In this document: positions 21,836-33,666 of the stretch, piece by piece | How the letters are laid out: each line of letters begins with the position of its first letter | Position numbering within the stretch: position 1 is the first letter of the stretch | Source of the DNA: Macrosoma leucophasiata | Taxonomy: Eukaryota > Arthropoda > Insecta > Lepidoptera > Hedylidae | Assembly (NCBI GenBank): GCA_036365455.1 | Contig: JAWQUS010000016.1 | Location: 16,205,001-16,269,000 of the forward strand | Direction: 5' to 3' | DNA length: 64,000 nucleotides | Made by a program: the position numbers and the translations under genes | Notes under the pieces: model-generated | What the model saw: the letters and a program-made list of their open reading frames with translations, nothing else | What the model was told of the DNA's origin: nothing | Database searches by the model: none

Positions 21836-22108
21836 AGTTTGATACCTTTGTACGTATTTTTACTCTTTTGTGTCCGGGAATATATTCCTGCATTATTTTC
21901 TCCATTTCCTTCAGTCACATCTTATGACTGAACTCAGCAGGATTCCCATATGACTCCCTTCACTTGCTTTGCTTGCAAAAAAACTTATAGTTTTAATTTA
22001 ATGCTATTTTAAAAATGGTTTGCTTATAATGCTAAAGCGACATTGGCATCTCAGGTATGTTTGGTGCTGTACTGCCTTCACGCAGACGACGTTGCGGGCA
22101 GCAGTTAG

Positions 22109-23006
22109 TTATTAATAAAAAATATTAGCATTGCAATGACAAGACCAATCAACTTTTATATCCTCAAAACATCGATGCCGATCGTTAATAGTATCACAAA
22201 CTTGAAATCCGTAAATAAAACACATCGTCCTACAAAATCTTGTGGGATTCAGTACCCGTTATCCTCTATTATTATAAAATTGAGAGGCGTCGAAAGTTTT
22301 CTTATAACTTACCCAGTCCCTCGTTTAAATTCCAGGTAAAAGACGGCGATCTCAATCAAACTTCGTCGCTTGCAAGGCGTGGAGTTTTGGCAAACAGTTT
22401 GTTAACTTATGCAAAACGTGTCTCCGGGTGGCTGATGGAAGTAATTGGTCTGCAAATACTTCCGATCCATTTGTTCATTTCGACCAACGTCATTTGGTGT
22501 GAAATTATAACTGTGTTGTATATTTTGTCCTCACCTTTTATTAATAGCGTAAGCTGATTTTGGTGCCCATAATTATGAGATTTTAGCTGCACTATGAAGT
22601 TAGGATAACTTTCAGCTCCAGCTCAAGAAGTGAAGAATTATTTTTAAATAATAATTTAAAGATTTTATAAATATTAAAAAAAATCATTGGACTACACACG
22701 AAGTTGCGGAGAAGAGCTCCCCGCCGCACCCTTCGGCTTAACCTGGCTGATTATACACTAAGGGGGTGCCCAAGGTCCCGACCAAAACGAGGTAAGACAG
22801 TACGTATGACTATGTCCTGGTATATAACTATATTCCTAGGGATATTCCTATTTTACAGCTTTATTTATCATACTCCACCCACACTACATTTCTACAATCA
22901 TTTCATTAAACTTAAGTCCAGTAACTATATATCACTAGACTTGAACCGTATTATAATTATATTCCCAGTAAGATAGTAATGAATTGCTTTCATATGATTA
23001 TCTTTT
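22109..23006. other. No clear feature
   Basis: Open frames at 22136-22557 have no motif. Around 22836-22870 a line (CCTAGGGATAT, then TTATTTATCATACT) recurs at 23377-23425 on both sides of the following LINE end, and may be an old duplication. Confidence 0.4.
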
Positions 23007-23375
23007 TTTTTTTTTATTCTCCATTTAAAGTGCTTGGTCAAAGACCATGACGCTCTATGCGTGCACATGAATTACATTCTTCATTAAAAAAAAATAATTA
23101 AACAACATTAACTCATTGACAATTGATATAGTTGCAACAGTATTCTGGCGTCATCCGTAGTAGGATCTGCCAGGACACTGTTGCAATGTCCTATTTCTAA
23201 TGAAGCCCTGCGATGAGCCTCACCTCGAACACATTTAACCAAAATATGGTATACGTCTTCCACTTTACCACATATACTACAATTAGGGGTATCAGATTGA
23301 CTCATTAAGAATTTAAACTTATTAAATGGCACATGTCCGGAGCGAAGTCTCATCATTGTGACAAGTTCTTTTCGA
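23007..23375 (-). pseudogene. LINE C-terminus and 3' end
   Basis: A poly-T run at 23007-23019 is the A-tail of a minus-strand element. The ORF end (23356-23108) reads MRLRSGHVPFNKFKFLMS, then CSICGKVEDVYHILVKC, a CxxC...H...C zinc-knuckle typical of R1/I-like or related LINE C-termini. About 83 codons remain. The rest is absent. Confidence 0.7.
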
Positions 23376-23540
23376 TTCCTAGGGATATAATACGGCTACG
23401 TTACGGCTTTATCTATCATACTGCGACATATATATTGTTATTGATCTTGTTTAACATAGTTATTCATTTTGGACATATCTTATTAGATTCTTGTAATCCT
23501 AAATTATTAATACACATTTTGGCTTTGACTTTTACGTAAC

Positions 23541-24130
23541 GAATGTGGCAAACATGCTTGTAATTCACATAGATATTAAGTGAAGACTGTAGGCTATAAT
23601 AGACATAGGTATACACAAAAAAGAGAGGTTGATCTCTTGAATGCAGATGCGTTGCCACCCATGAGACCTTAGTTATGTCTCTGTGATAGATATTACGGGG
23701 CCATACTTACATCTAACCAGAATACGATAGGTAGCTGCTTTAACGTAACGTGATAATAATTAGGATTATTTTAAGAAAACAGCTATATAACTGCAAACTT
23801 GCTTTAAAATTGATGGTCACCAAGCTACAGAAGACGCCTGGAAGTCGTCTTTTGTGAGATTTTTGCATTTTCATAATGTGGACACATGTACATTGACGAG
23901 ATAATACGCCCGAACACTACCATTTGGCGCCAGATTGATTAGGTGATGTGGTGATGCCTACACCCTAGAGCATAGAGAATTCGAATTCTAGCAACAGTAC
24001 TAAATTTACGGAGCTGTACTAATGTATATACAACTTCGTAATTTCGTTATAAACCTGAAGGTTGGTGGTAATCTACAAGATCGAAGCTACGCCCTAAAGC
24101 TCCACCACTGGAGCTCTATCATCATCAAAT
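23541..24130 (-). repeat. Family A retroposon, old copy with insertions
   Basis: Pieces of the family in order at 23541-23735, 23908-23970 and 24085-24130, separated by unrelated sequence of about 170 and 115 bases. Confidence 0.55.
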
Positions 24131-24739
24131 GGTATTATTTGTGGGCTGGCACTTACAGTCATTGTGAATGGTCTTTATTTGCTGTTTCATAACCATCATA
24201 ACATATTTTTAGTTAAAATACCCCTTAGTTCTGAAAATAATTCTTGAAATTCAATTATATTAAATGTATTAAGGCCATATTAGTTATTTTTCGCGAAAGG
24301 CATTTAAATGAAAACAACACAGACAATTGTGGACTCAACTATCTGAGAAAGTCAAGTATTATGTAAAAAAGTTGACAAGGAATCGTTTTGTCAAAATTTT
24401 CGGTACAAAATAAAAAAACAATCAAAAGAGACATGAAGATTTCCGCAGTACAATTTTTCACAGGCAATTGCACAACAAACCTTTTACTCAAAAAGTCCTT
24501 CAAGTGATACGGGGAAGTCATCATTGAGGAAAATATTGACACGAAACATATATATTTGAGATCTTTATTTGCTTGAGAAATACATTAATATCGATATGCG
24601 TTCTCACTGGGATGAGACAGGCATAGATGTAAGATAAGCAGTGCCAACATTATTGCATGATTATCAACTCACAAATCAAGCAATGGGTACCTAACGATTG
24701 GAACAAAACCTTCGTTGATGCTAGATTAGAAGGCGCTGC
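24131..24739. other. No feature recognised
   Basis: Nothing supported. Confidence 0.45.
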
Positions 24740-24810
24740 TGAGGCAGTTAATAGAAAAGAAGAAAAAATAATTCGTTCGTTAGTTTTTTTCTTTTCTATT
24801 AACTGCCTCA
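24740..24810. repeat. Inverted repeat at the SINE head
   Basis: TGAGGCAGTTAATAGAAAAG at 24740 is the complement of the SINE's 5' end plus its flank (CTTTTCTATTAACTGCCTCA, 24791-24810). The flank is part of the inverted copy, so it formed after insertion. Confidence 0.85.
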
Positions 24811-25102
24811 GTAGCCTAGTGGTAGAAGGCCACTACTACTACGCTGGAGACCTGGGTTCGATTCCCGGGTCGGGGATATTAGAGATAACGGTGTTAAATC
24901 CTTTATTTCTGGTTCTATTGGAATTTTTCCATTTTCTAGCAGTTGCCCAGTACCTCGAAGCTTTTTAATGTGCCCGGAGATATCAATAGGCTCGCCACTT
25001 GTTACATGGGCCAAAGCGTAACCGGCGAATCGTGGGTGTTTACTGCCATGTATGATTGAATACCAAGTAATTACCTCTGCCTACCCCTTCGGGTATTACG
25101 GA
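24801..25102 (+). mobile_element. tRNA-derived SINE family B
   Basis: A box in CAGTAGCCTAGTGGTAGAAG and a perfect B box GGGTTCGATTCCCGG, then the full body to CCCTTCGGGTATTACG. Confidence 0.88.
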
Positions 25103-25751
25103 AAGTACATAAAGAAAATATTTATGGTTCAAATTAATATTTTCAGATATTTTTGCCATAATGATATAATTTGATTACGTAGTATTTGTATACTCTTTGT
25201 GATTTGACTTCAAATGAGCATGTAAGATTCATATCTAGAAGATGTCAATCGTATATTCTATATATCTTTATTTTTATAGGCCGAGTTTATAGTGCCTACG
25301 TAAATTATTGTAGGTACATCAGTTTTGTAAATTATAAAAAAAAGAAATCATATTTTTAAAAAATATAAAAAAATATAATTTGTTGTTTTTGAAGATGTCA
25401 CTCTCCCATGTCTGACAAAATTTAAATTGGTATCTAATTAAAATACTCCTTTTACCTATAAAGAGATATTTTAAATGGCTGTTAGAGGGTTTAATTATAA
25501 TGGCCTGAATAATATTAATTAACGCTTGAAGTTGGTGACCAGCTCTCGATCTTCAAAATTGTTTGATGTTTAACAATGCAATGCGAAACAAATATTTTGG
25601 AGCTTCTTAAAATATTCAAATTGTTTTTGAAGTCAAATTTTCCTGTAACAAATTTTGCCGAAGTTCACAGAGTTTCATGAAGATAGCAGAGTGCGGTAGT
25701 TTGAATAATGTAAATAAAAATCACGCGATGTATGCCTTTCCTTTTTTTATA
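25103..25751. other. No feature recognised
   Basis: AT-rich; nothing supported. Confidence 0.45.
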
Positions 25752-26285
25752 AGAAAGGTGGCAGGCAAACAAGCATGCAGCCCATATTGATGTTTAGTGA
25801 TGACTGCATAATGTCTGACGAATTTTTTACTGATGGTAGAGCTCCAGTGACGGAGCTCGCGGGCGTAGGCATTGTCGCTTTACTTGCCGCTAAATGGTAA
25901 TGTTCAGAACTATAGTGTTCTGGTCAGGTGGCAATGCACGGCCCTGTAATTTCAGGCACAGAGGCATAACTTAGGCCTCAGGAGTGGTAACACATCTGCA
26001 TTTTGATTTTGACCTTAGTCTTTGTGTGGGTGTCTATTGGCTGCAGTTATCACTTAACATCAATGTGAACTGCATGCTTGTTTGCCACTTCCATAACAAA
26101 AAAAAGTGCAGAGCAGCCCTACAACCTGAATTGTAGTCTCCGTGATAGTCATTACGGGGCTATACATCACCATCTAAACGCAACACGGTAGTGCTGAATA
26201 CTACCATTTGGCGGCAGATAGATAAGGTAATGCGATGTGCCTACGCCCTCAAGCTCTTGCACTAGTAACTTTACTGTCCCTTCGG
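25752..26285 (-). repeat. Family A old copy split by a younger copy
   Basis: The 3' part lies at 25752-25811 and the 5' part at 26107-26285, both minus strand. A plus-strand family-A copy fills the gap. Confidence 0.7.
25829..26106 (+). repeat. Family A retroposon nested in family A
   Basis: Head ACTGATGGTAGAGCTCCAGT to tail CATAACAAAAAAAAG. Less diverged than its host copy. Confidence 0.85.
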
Positions 26286-26419
26286 AGGAAAAGAGGAACA
26301 TAAGCATGAAGTATTGGTGGTAGAGCTCTAATGACGAGAGCTCGCGGGCGTAGGCACCACCGCATTACCTTATATACTTGCTGCAAAATGGTAGTGTTCA
26401 CCACTATCGTGTTCCGATC

Positions 26420-27282
26420 GGGTGTATCCCTACTTTACTGCGAAATACGTTTCATCGAAAAATCATTGGCCGACAACTATACATCGAAGACTTCATTGAG
26501 CGATGCTTTATTTCGCCGAAGCTTCATTGCTCGATGTACGTTTGATCGAAAACGATTCACCAATACCTTGTTTCGTCGATGCTTATTTGATCGAAGGTTT
26601 TTTTACTTCAAATTTGTTTCCTCGAATGTATGCTTGGTTTTTAAGGACAACTTATTCGACTCCTTAGTTTTAAAAAATGCGATTTTTTTTTAATTCGAAA
26701 TTCTAAAGGTCTAGATACTATCGCCGGTACGAATCAATTTCCTTAATACCTATCTATTATCTATATAACTAGCGGCTCGCCCTGGCTTCGCGCGGGTGCA
26801 ATGTTACCTACCGTCTCCTATTCGTCTTAGCGTGATTATTATAGATATAGCCTATAACTCAATAAATGGACTGTCTAACACTGAAATAATTTTTCAAATC
26901 GGATTAAAAGTTTCTGAGATTAGCGCGTTCAAACAAACAAACAAACTCTTCAGCTTTATAATATTAAGTTAAGATTACCGAATATGTTATCTTCAATTCC
27001 ATATAGAGCACTACACATCACAGTCATGCATGCTGGACAGTAAGAAAAGAAAAAGAACATCTACCAAAGAAGTATCGAGGATTTCATAGTTTTCGCTAAA
27101 ACAAGACCTCGATCAAAAAAGCTTCGAAATAAAATTTTCGATGAAACGTAGCATCGGGCAAACGAAACTTCAATTTATACATTTTCGGCAAACAATAGCA
27201 TCGCTCAATGAAGTCTTCGATGTATAGTTGTCGGCCAATGCTTTTTCGATGAAACGTATTTCGCAGTAAAGTATGGGAACCC
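26420..27282. mobile_element. Foldback/MULE-like element with 9-base TSD
   Basis: 863 bases. Left end GGGTGTATCCCTACTTTACT, right end (reverse complement) GGGTTCCCATACTTTACTGC. Inverted similarity runs for more than 90 bases (GAAATACGTTTCATCGAAAA, GGCCGACAACTATACATCGA). The target duplication is GTTCCGATC at 26411-26419 and 27283-27291. Nine bases is the Mutator/MULE size, but no MULE transposase is present. Both arms are full of TCGAA/TCGATG words spaced 10-20 bases apart. Confidence 0.8.
26769..26974 (-). mobile_element. Helitron-like (CCGCTAG subtype), in the foldback
   Basis: Minus strand: TCTTAACTTAATATTATAAA to GGCGAGCCGCTAG, with A before and T after on the plus strand. A third layer of nesting. 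Confidence 0.7.
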
Positions 27283-27475
27283 GTTCCGATCAGGTGGTAA
27301 TGTACGGTCCTGTAATTTCCGGCACAGAGGCATAACACTTTAGGCCTCAGGAGTGGTAACGCATCTACATTTTGACCTTGGTCTTTGTATGGGTGTCTTT
27401 AGGCTGCAGTCATCACTTAACATCAATGTGAACTGCATGCTTGATTGCCACTTTCATTACATAAAAAAATGAAGT

Positions 27476-28289
27476 AATGTATAACAATTGTTATTTTTTT
27501 TACTGTTACTATTCTGTTGCTAAGCCGACCATGGTAACACAAATTCTATGAAAATTTCATGTGTTTTTCTATTAACATTCCAAGGATAGGCTGGTGATAG
27601 ACAGACAAATGGATGGCCATCGGAAACTTAGCAATACGGTCCATTTTTACTTTTCAGGTTGAATAATAGATAAGCTCTCTTTTTTCGTTGAATCAGATAT
27701 ATTATATATTTATTCGTTCAGGGTGACAAGGACATCTTATGAAACTGTAAAAACAAATAAAATTAATTAATTACGAATAACAACAAACGCACATGTCATA
27801 TCAATTTTACAAATAAAAATATAATCAAGAATATCACTAGATATAAAACTAAATAATACTTATGAATATCAGAAGTCAAAAAAACTTAAAAAAACAGAAA
27901 GAGACATTTTTCCTCATTCACGTAGCATAGTTCAAAAGGCCAATATAATTATACTGAGAAAAGCCCGCCACAAAAACCGTAGTAGGTAGGCTCTTTTGAA
28001 GCGTTTTTTTTGTTAAAGAGAACTTAGCTATTGAAATACCTACCTATTGAACACAATATATTTTTAGGTGCCCTTTTCTTAGTCCGTAACAAGTTAAAAT
28101 TATAGCACAGTTTAAAGAAAGTATCTATTAATTACCTTTTTTCTTGTACTGGGGTTATACGAGTAGTAAGTATAGAATTTAAGGGCGATCCCAAATACTC
28201 GTACAAGACTCCGCTTTCCGTTCGCCTGTCACAAGACAGGGGTAACAATCTTTTTTTAAAATAATAGGTACCTATGTAGCTTTAAATAC
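27476..28289. other. No feature recognised
   Basis: Nothing supported. Confidence 0.45.
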
Positions 28290-28978
28290 TGTTGGTAAAG
28301 AAACAGTATCGGAGCTTGAAGGCTACGCCGTCACCTAATTTGCCGCCATATAGTAGCGTTCAGCACTATCGTAATCCTGTTAGATGGTACTTTTAAGTTA
28401 CTTTTTTTATATCAAAAGATTTGACAGATAAGCAGATGAGCCACCTGATGGAAAGTAGTCACCGTCGCCTAAGTCGCCAACGCGCTGCCAGCCCTGAAGG
28501 ATTCTTTTGAAGAACCCCATATTGTAGTACCGAGGGAACACCTCATCTCATTCCACAATTAACACGTTCTGGGCAAAACGAACGTGAGAACCGCACCGTT
28601 GAACATTGCCAGGTGTCCAGTCGGTGAGGTGGTTCGGCGGGTAGTACGGTGTAGGCAAAGAGACGGTGGTACCATGTCGAACAGTTCAGCAGAGCACTCG
28701 CCATTGTAGAGACGGTATAAAATGTATAGACTCCCAATGTCTCTACGCAGGCTCAGATGTTCGAGCCTGTCAGTAAGTCCTGGGTCGTTAACAATACGAA
28801 CGCCGCGTCTTTATAGACTCAAGTGGACCAATATGGTATCACAGAAGCAAAACGACGTGGCAACTAATTTTCATTTTGACCTGTAATTTTCTGTAGATAT
28901 CTATAAGCTGCAGTTTTCACTAGCCAACCATGAAATCGACCAAATTGCATGCATATACCACGATCATTACATAAAAAT
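28290..28978 (+). repeat. Family A old copy split by a LINE end
   Basis: The 5' part is at 28290-28392 and the 3' part at 28866-28978. The LINE end below lies between. Confidence 0.6.
28396..28860 (-). pseudogene. CR1/Zenon-like LINE 3' end
   Basis: Minus strand. The coding part (about 28830-28500) reads HRLDTWQCSTVRFSRSFCP and RVNCGMR, matching the segment just before the WNxLP block at the end of CR1/Jockey ORF2s. The 3' untranslated part (AGATGAGCCACCTGATGG) is at 28430-28460. Many stops. The Zenon label is from memory of lepidopteran repeats, not a search. Confidence 0.65.
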
Positions 28979-29063
28979 AATACAGCATGGTGGTACGGAA
29001 TGTAATGGTCCGGTTTTTACAATAGTGAAATTGTTATTAGTTATTTCTCCTTTGCGGTTGTTA

Positions 29064-29208
29064 GGCGCTTTACACACGAGACCGCGCGTCGCCGTGGTTT
29101 GCGGTGGTGGAGGTGAGTAAACGTATGTAATAGAGAGGCCAAGCGACATGAAATCCATTTCAACGCCTAACGCGGCGCGGCGGCGCGCGCTCACGTGTGT
29201 GAACCGCC
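29064..29208. mobile_element. Harbinger-like MITE with TTA TSD
   Basis: 145 bases, ends GGCGCTTTACACACG and CGTGTGTGAACCGCC, flanked by TTA on both sides (29061-29063, 29209-29211). A 3-base T-rich duplication is the PIF/Harbinger signature. GC-rich arms (CCGCGCGTCGCCG / CGGCGCGCGC). Confidence 0.75.
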
Positions 29209-29211
29209 TTA

Positions 29212-30812
29212 CTCTCCAAACATAAAGTTGCCAGAAGTTGTCAAGGAGTCCGAAGTTGGTAAAGTCACAGGTCATCATTGATTGCGTAATAAATTACTCG
29301 TCAGCTAGTCTCCGACAGAAGTTACTGGCGTAGATTGATATATCACGGAACCTACGGTGAAATATCGGATGTCCATACAATTTATGACTGCTATCAAAGG
29401 GTTGGTTTTGTCTGAGCTAGTGATCAAAGGTATTGGATGTCCGTATTTTTCCGGGTTTCTCGGGCTTCACTTCTGAATATGAACTTATTCAAACGTTGTG
29501 ACATTTTTTTTAAAGTTTCATTGCAGTTTCATTTTGCAAGGTACTTTTTTGAAAATTAAACTGCATTGTTTTGCTTTAAGCAAACACTTGTTTGCCTAAA
29601 GCCATTATTGATTAATGAAAATTATTAATGAAATTTGGCACACTTATAGTTGAGAAGTGCAGAACTCTAATATTTTTCAATAATAATACTACATAAAACA
29701 TTACACTCACTATGCATTTGACAACACAATAAATCACGTTCACGTTGTTAATGTCAAACATTATTATATTAGCTGTGTGCCAGCATATGGTAAAACGGTT
29801 TCACCATAGAGTTTCGTTATAAAATTCTAAATTAGTTTTTATGTGTAGTTTTTATGTAATGCAAGAGAATTTCGACCATTGAGCGACCAATTAGTAATAG
29901 GTGTATTAGAAGAAAACGATAACACTGAAAGAGAGCTGTAGGTACGTATTTACTTGACTCGAACTGATGTTCGAAGTGTGGTTTCCACTTATCTTTAACT
30001 CCATATTCAAAACATTCACATCAATTTACTGAAATATGTGTTTTACATTTGATATAGATCAAAATTTCAAACAACACTCAATTCCTTGGCATTTCAATTT
30101 ATTTCCCCTTTCTTCTTTGTTTTCGTGAATCAATCCGTGAATATAATTTACTGAAGCGGTATTTAAATTTTTGTTCTGCCACATAATACGACCATTTTCT
30201 CTCAAATTGAACCATCCTTCAAACGAATCGCGTTTTATCTTTACACGTCAATAAAACGTCGCCGAAATAACATGTCGTCGGAACAAAATTCAGTTTTATT
30301 AAACCCATTATATGGGTTTTAAGGAAATCGTAAATCCATAATGGATTTTCGTTGTTAGGTCCCGCGTGTGGCGGGAAAAAATGACATGCAATTCTTTCTT
30401 ATAGGCGCCGTAAAGGCCTATTCTTATTTAAGTGATATTTGCTACGACTGAAAGTAAGGAAAATCAAGGGTTCGTGCGGTATTATGAGCGTTGAAAAATA
30501 TTACTTCTCGTTATTATTGTACTCATTTATTCATATGTATAACATGATTTATTTGTACATATATAAAGGAATTAGTGGATAGACACCTGTATAAATCCAC
30601 ACTTCGACTGCATGTCGACCGAGCGCAGCTTGTTGACGTTCATCGAACACATATGATACTAATATTTGTGTCAACAAGTTGTGTAATTAGTGCGATTCAC
30701 GAATTCGATAGATGCTTGGCTTGGTTATGGTTAAATGTGAAAATTAAAATTGGTTGTAAAGTATTTATTCACATCATTCAACACAATAACATGATTCAAT
30801 AATTACTTCTGC
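29212..30812. other. 1.6 kb without recognised repeats or genes
   Basis: The longest stretch in the window in which I see no transposon edge. Short frames lack motifs. If the window has unique sequence, it is here. Confidence 0.4.
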
Positions 30813-31137
30813 CATAGAGTAACTCGGCCCACCAGTCGCGGCGGACCGGAGGGGAGTAGCCATATGCAGGCTTTCCCCTCTGTCAAAGTACCTGACCAAA
30901 TGGTCCTATGTCTGTCGCCCAGATATTTAAATGTGTGCGTGAAATTATTTATGTATTTTGTTAAAGTCAAGGTGTGAGTATGTGAGTGAGTTCGTAGTAA
31001 TAGACGATTTTTGTAGTGTGAGTGTGTGTCACACGTATTTCCCCCCGCAAAAAATGACAGACTGTTTTGCATCGGTAATAAACGCAATGGCTACTACCCT
31101 CCGATCCGCCGCGACCAGTGGGCAGAGTTGCTCTATG
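30813..31137. mobile_element. hAT-like MITE (CATAGAG termini), copy 1
   Basis: Left CATAGAGTAACTCGGCCC, right GGGCAGAGTTGCTCTATG. The inverted arms are about 45 bases with GGACCGGAGGGGAGTAG. No matching target duplication for this copy. See 35557-35841. Confidence 0.75.
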
Positions 31138-31564
31138 TTAATACCACGTAATACTGTTGTGTCTAGAGAATGGAGAGAGCAATTTTTATTAGGATGTGTG
31201 ACTTTCAGACACATACACTTTTTGTACATGATAGTTTCTTTCGATCCAATTTCAAATATCAGTCAAGGTATTAATGAACAATTCAAAGAACGTAATCTAT
31301 TAAGTGATTAAAGTATGAATATAATTCGAATAATGTAGAACCGATGGTTCGTAGCAACAATTGCGGCTCATAAAGCATATTGGATGCGTACAATAACAGT
31401 GATAAATATTTCATAACATAAAAGGTTGCTTTGATTTCTCGATTAATGAAATGGAATGAAAATTCACGCAACAATGGCCACCCCGATTATAATTTATTTC
31501 AAGCTGAATGTGGTTGTGTAGATGTTTGTCGCAAAGACACGAATTTGATGTGGAATAATTCTTA
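31138..31564. other. No feature recognised
   Basis: Nothing supported. Confidence 0.4.
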
Positions 31565-31871
31565 TCTAATCTAAACTAATAACTACTGGACCGATTAAAA
31601 AAATTCTTTCACTATTCAAAAGCTACATTATCAACGGGTAACATAGGCTATATTTTATTTTGGAAAAAATTGGGTTCCGTAAGATATTTGGGTTTTTCAG
31701 ACACAAGGTGTAAAAAATCAACCAGAAAAGTTACTTATTTTGCGTACGTAGCCTAAACTATAAAAGATATCGAGGAAGACTTTAGGCTATATCTATGTAT
31801 AATCATCACGCTAAGACGAATAGGAGAGGGTAGGCAACATTGCACCGCGCGAAGTCGGGGCGGGCCGCTAG
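31565..31871 (+). mobile_element. Helitron-like (CCGCTAG subtype)
   Basis: 307 bases from TCTAATCTAAACTAAT to GGCGGGCCGCTAG, preceded by A, followed by T. The inside matches 45510-45841 (reverse), including CATAGGCTATATTTTATTTT and CGCTAAGACGAATAGGAGAG. Confidence 0.8.
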
Positions 31872-33666
31872 TTGCTAATAAATTACAACCTCAGTAGTAT
31901 TAAGGTACGATTCCGAACTCCGCTGCACGCAACAGTGCTGCCGCAGCACCATATAGTTCGGTCAATTTAGACATTGACCCTTGCAAAAATTCCTAGAAAG
32001 ATGAAAATTTGCACAGATGTCAGGGACACCATTGTTATGAAATCGTGAATCTACAAAAAATTTTTTTCAAAGTCAAAGGTTGCTAAAATGGGCTTTTTGA
32101 AATTTTCAGCGAAACGGTTCTTCTTCTTGGTCGTTAAACTCTTGACAGAGTCGTCGTGGTTGTCACTTCAGGGTTGGTGGCTTGCTTCACAACCGGTTAG
32201 TTTTATGATAAAATTATTCCCCCTATTTTTGGGCTGAATTGGCCGGACTGATATTTCTCTATTTTATACTGCATTGCGGCCGCGATATTGTCGCGTAGCT
32301 CGGAATGTAATCTCATAGGTATAAACTTATAGATAAAATAAATAATAATAAAATCATAATGTGTTTCATCTATCACAAAAAAATATTATTTCCATGTAAT
32401 TAAATAAAATTTGATTTTCGATTTGGCTGATTTTTTTTTGTTGTGTTTTTGATGATAATTTACTTTTATCATACAAACTACTCCATTTCCAGCTGTCAAA
32501 CATCTGACTTAGATATTATCATATACCATGGATATTACTAAGGTCTTTCAATATTCTTTTTTTTCCATTAGACTGCGACAGTATCTCAAAATAAAATGTA
32601 TAAAAAAATCTATGTCACTTCGTTTTGCAGAAATAGGGCAGAATAAGGTCTGGGACAGCTAAATTAATATTTGAAGATTGGAGAGTTTTGAAATCACATG
32701 CAAACACTGACATCGATTCGCAAATCTTCTACCTTTACTTACACTTGAGGCCGTCTAAAGCCGATTCCTCACTCCGGGATATATATTGAATCCGGGGATA
32801 TAAATAAAAATCGCTTACCGATTTTTGTATTAAGAACATTCATGGTATAATAAATATGAGGTGTAATATGTCGACCCATTATAATGTTTTTACAGACTGA
32901 TCGATATTCATGTACTATTGAACACAGGAATTACGTGATTTCGAATTTAACTGCGTGTTATAAAACAGCACAAAGCCAGTTTGGTGTGAAATAGGCTTAA
33001 AATAGAATAAAATATTCAAGATCCATATAATAGGACTTTTTACTTTGGTTATGTCACAGAATTTATTTTGAAAAACTTTTAAAGCAGAAGTTTAAGTTAC
33101 CCTCCAAAAGAGTCCCCCATTTTTTTACTTCATTTGTTTACGCACAAGTTTTCGTCACTGATTTAGATGTGTGTATCAAATTATACAACAAAAACACTTT
33201 GGTACTTTCGGTGGAAATCGGCTGTGACAGACAGACAGACACACTGGTTATAACTTATACGCTTCTAAGTCATCTGTTTGTTCCTTTTTCTGTACCCTAA
33301 AATTACAGTAATATGTGCAAATGAATACTTACCACATTCGAGTTTTCACAAAAATATTGTGAATACGAATTCTTCGAAGAAAAACAAGATACTGCTTTCT
33401 TTATTTATGAAGTCTATGTACATTTTTGTAATAATACGTCTACAGTCCCGAGAGTGGATAAATAAAGTTAATAAAGACTGTAGATATTAAACCAATATCG
33501 TCTTAGGTTCTAGATAGGTATGAGATGTGTGTAGCAATATTTACTTAATATTTATACGTTGGTTATCTACTTTTTGTTTGAAATAATAGACGTATTTCAA
33601 TAACTGAAGCAGTTTTTATTTATGACATGATTCAGTGACTATTTATGTTCCGTATCTAAATTACTG
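31872..33666. other. No gene; possible repeat pieces only
   Basis: The segment 32115-32195 (GGTCGTTAAACTCTTGACAG, AGTCGTCGTGG) looks like a LINE tail seen elsewhere in insects, but without a second copy here I leave it unassigned. Confidence 0.4.

Larger units (their letters stand above)
18462..22108 (+). mobile_element. Decayed Helitron with PIF1-type helicase
   Basis: The right end reads GTTGCGGGCAGCAGTTAG then T, the helitron terminus of family C with CTAG mutated to TTAG. A candidate left end is A then TCTTCTTCTATACG at 18462; this is inferred only from the TC start. Inside, in order: three diverged tandem units (18566-19240), helicase fragments (19274-19486, 19570-20440, 21325-21835) and two later insertions. 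The HUH/Rep nuclease that defines autonomous Helitrons is not visible, so it is lost or deleted. Confidence 0.75.
26315..27470 (+). repeat. Family A retroposon split by a foldback element
   Basis: Halves at 26315-26419 and 27283-27470 join exactly if one copy of the 9-base repeat GTTCCGATC is removed. Confidence 0.85.

Noticed and set aside
26331..26693. 120-codon ORF rich in Phe/Arg
   Set aside because: Crosses the junction of family A and the foldback; its pattern comes from the TCGAA repeats.
29101..29220. GC-rich segment as a promoter
   Set aside because: It is fully explained by the arms of a Harbinger-like MITE with TTA duplication.
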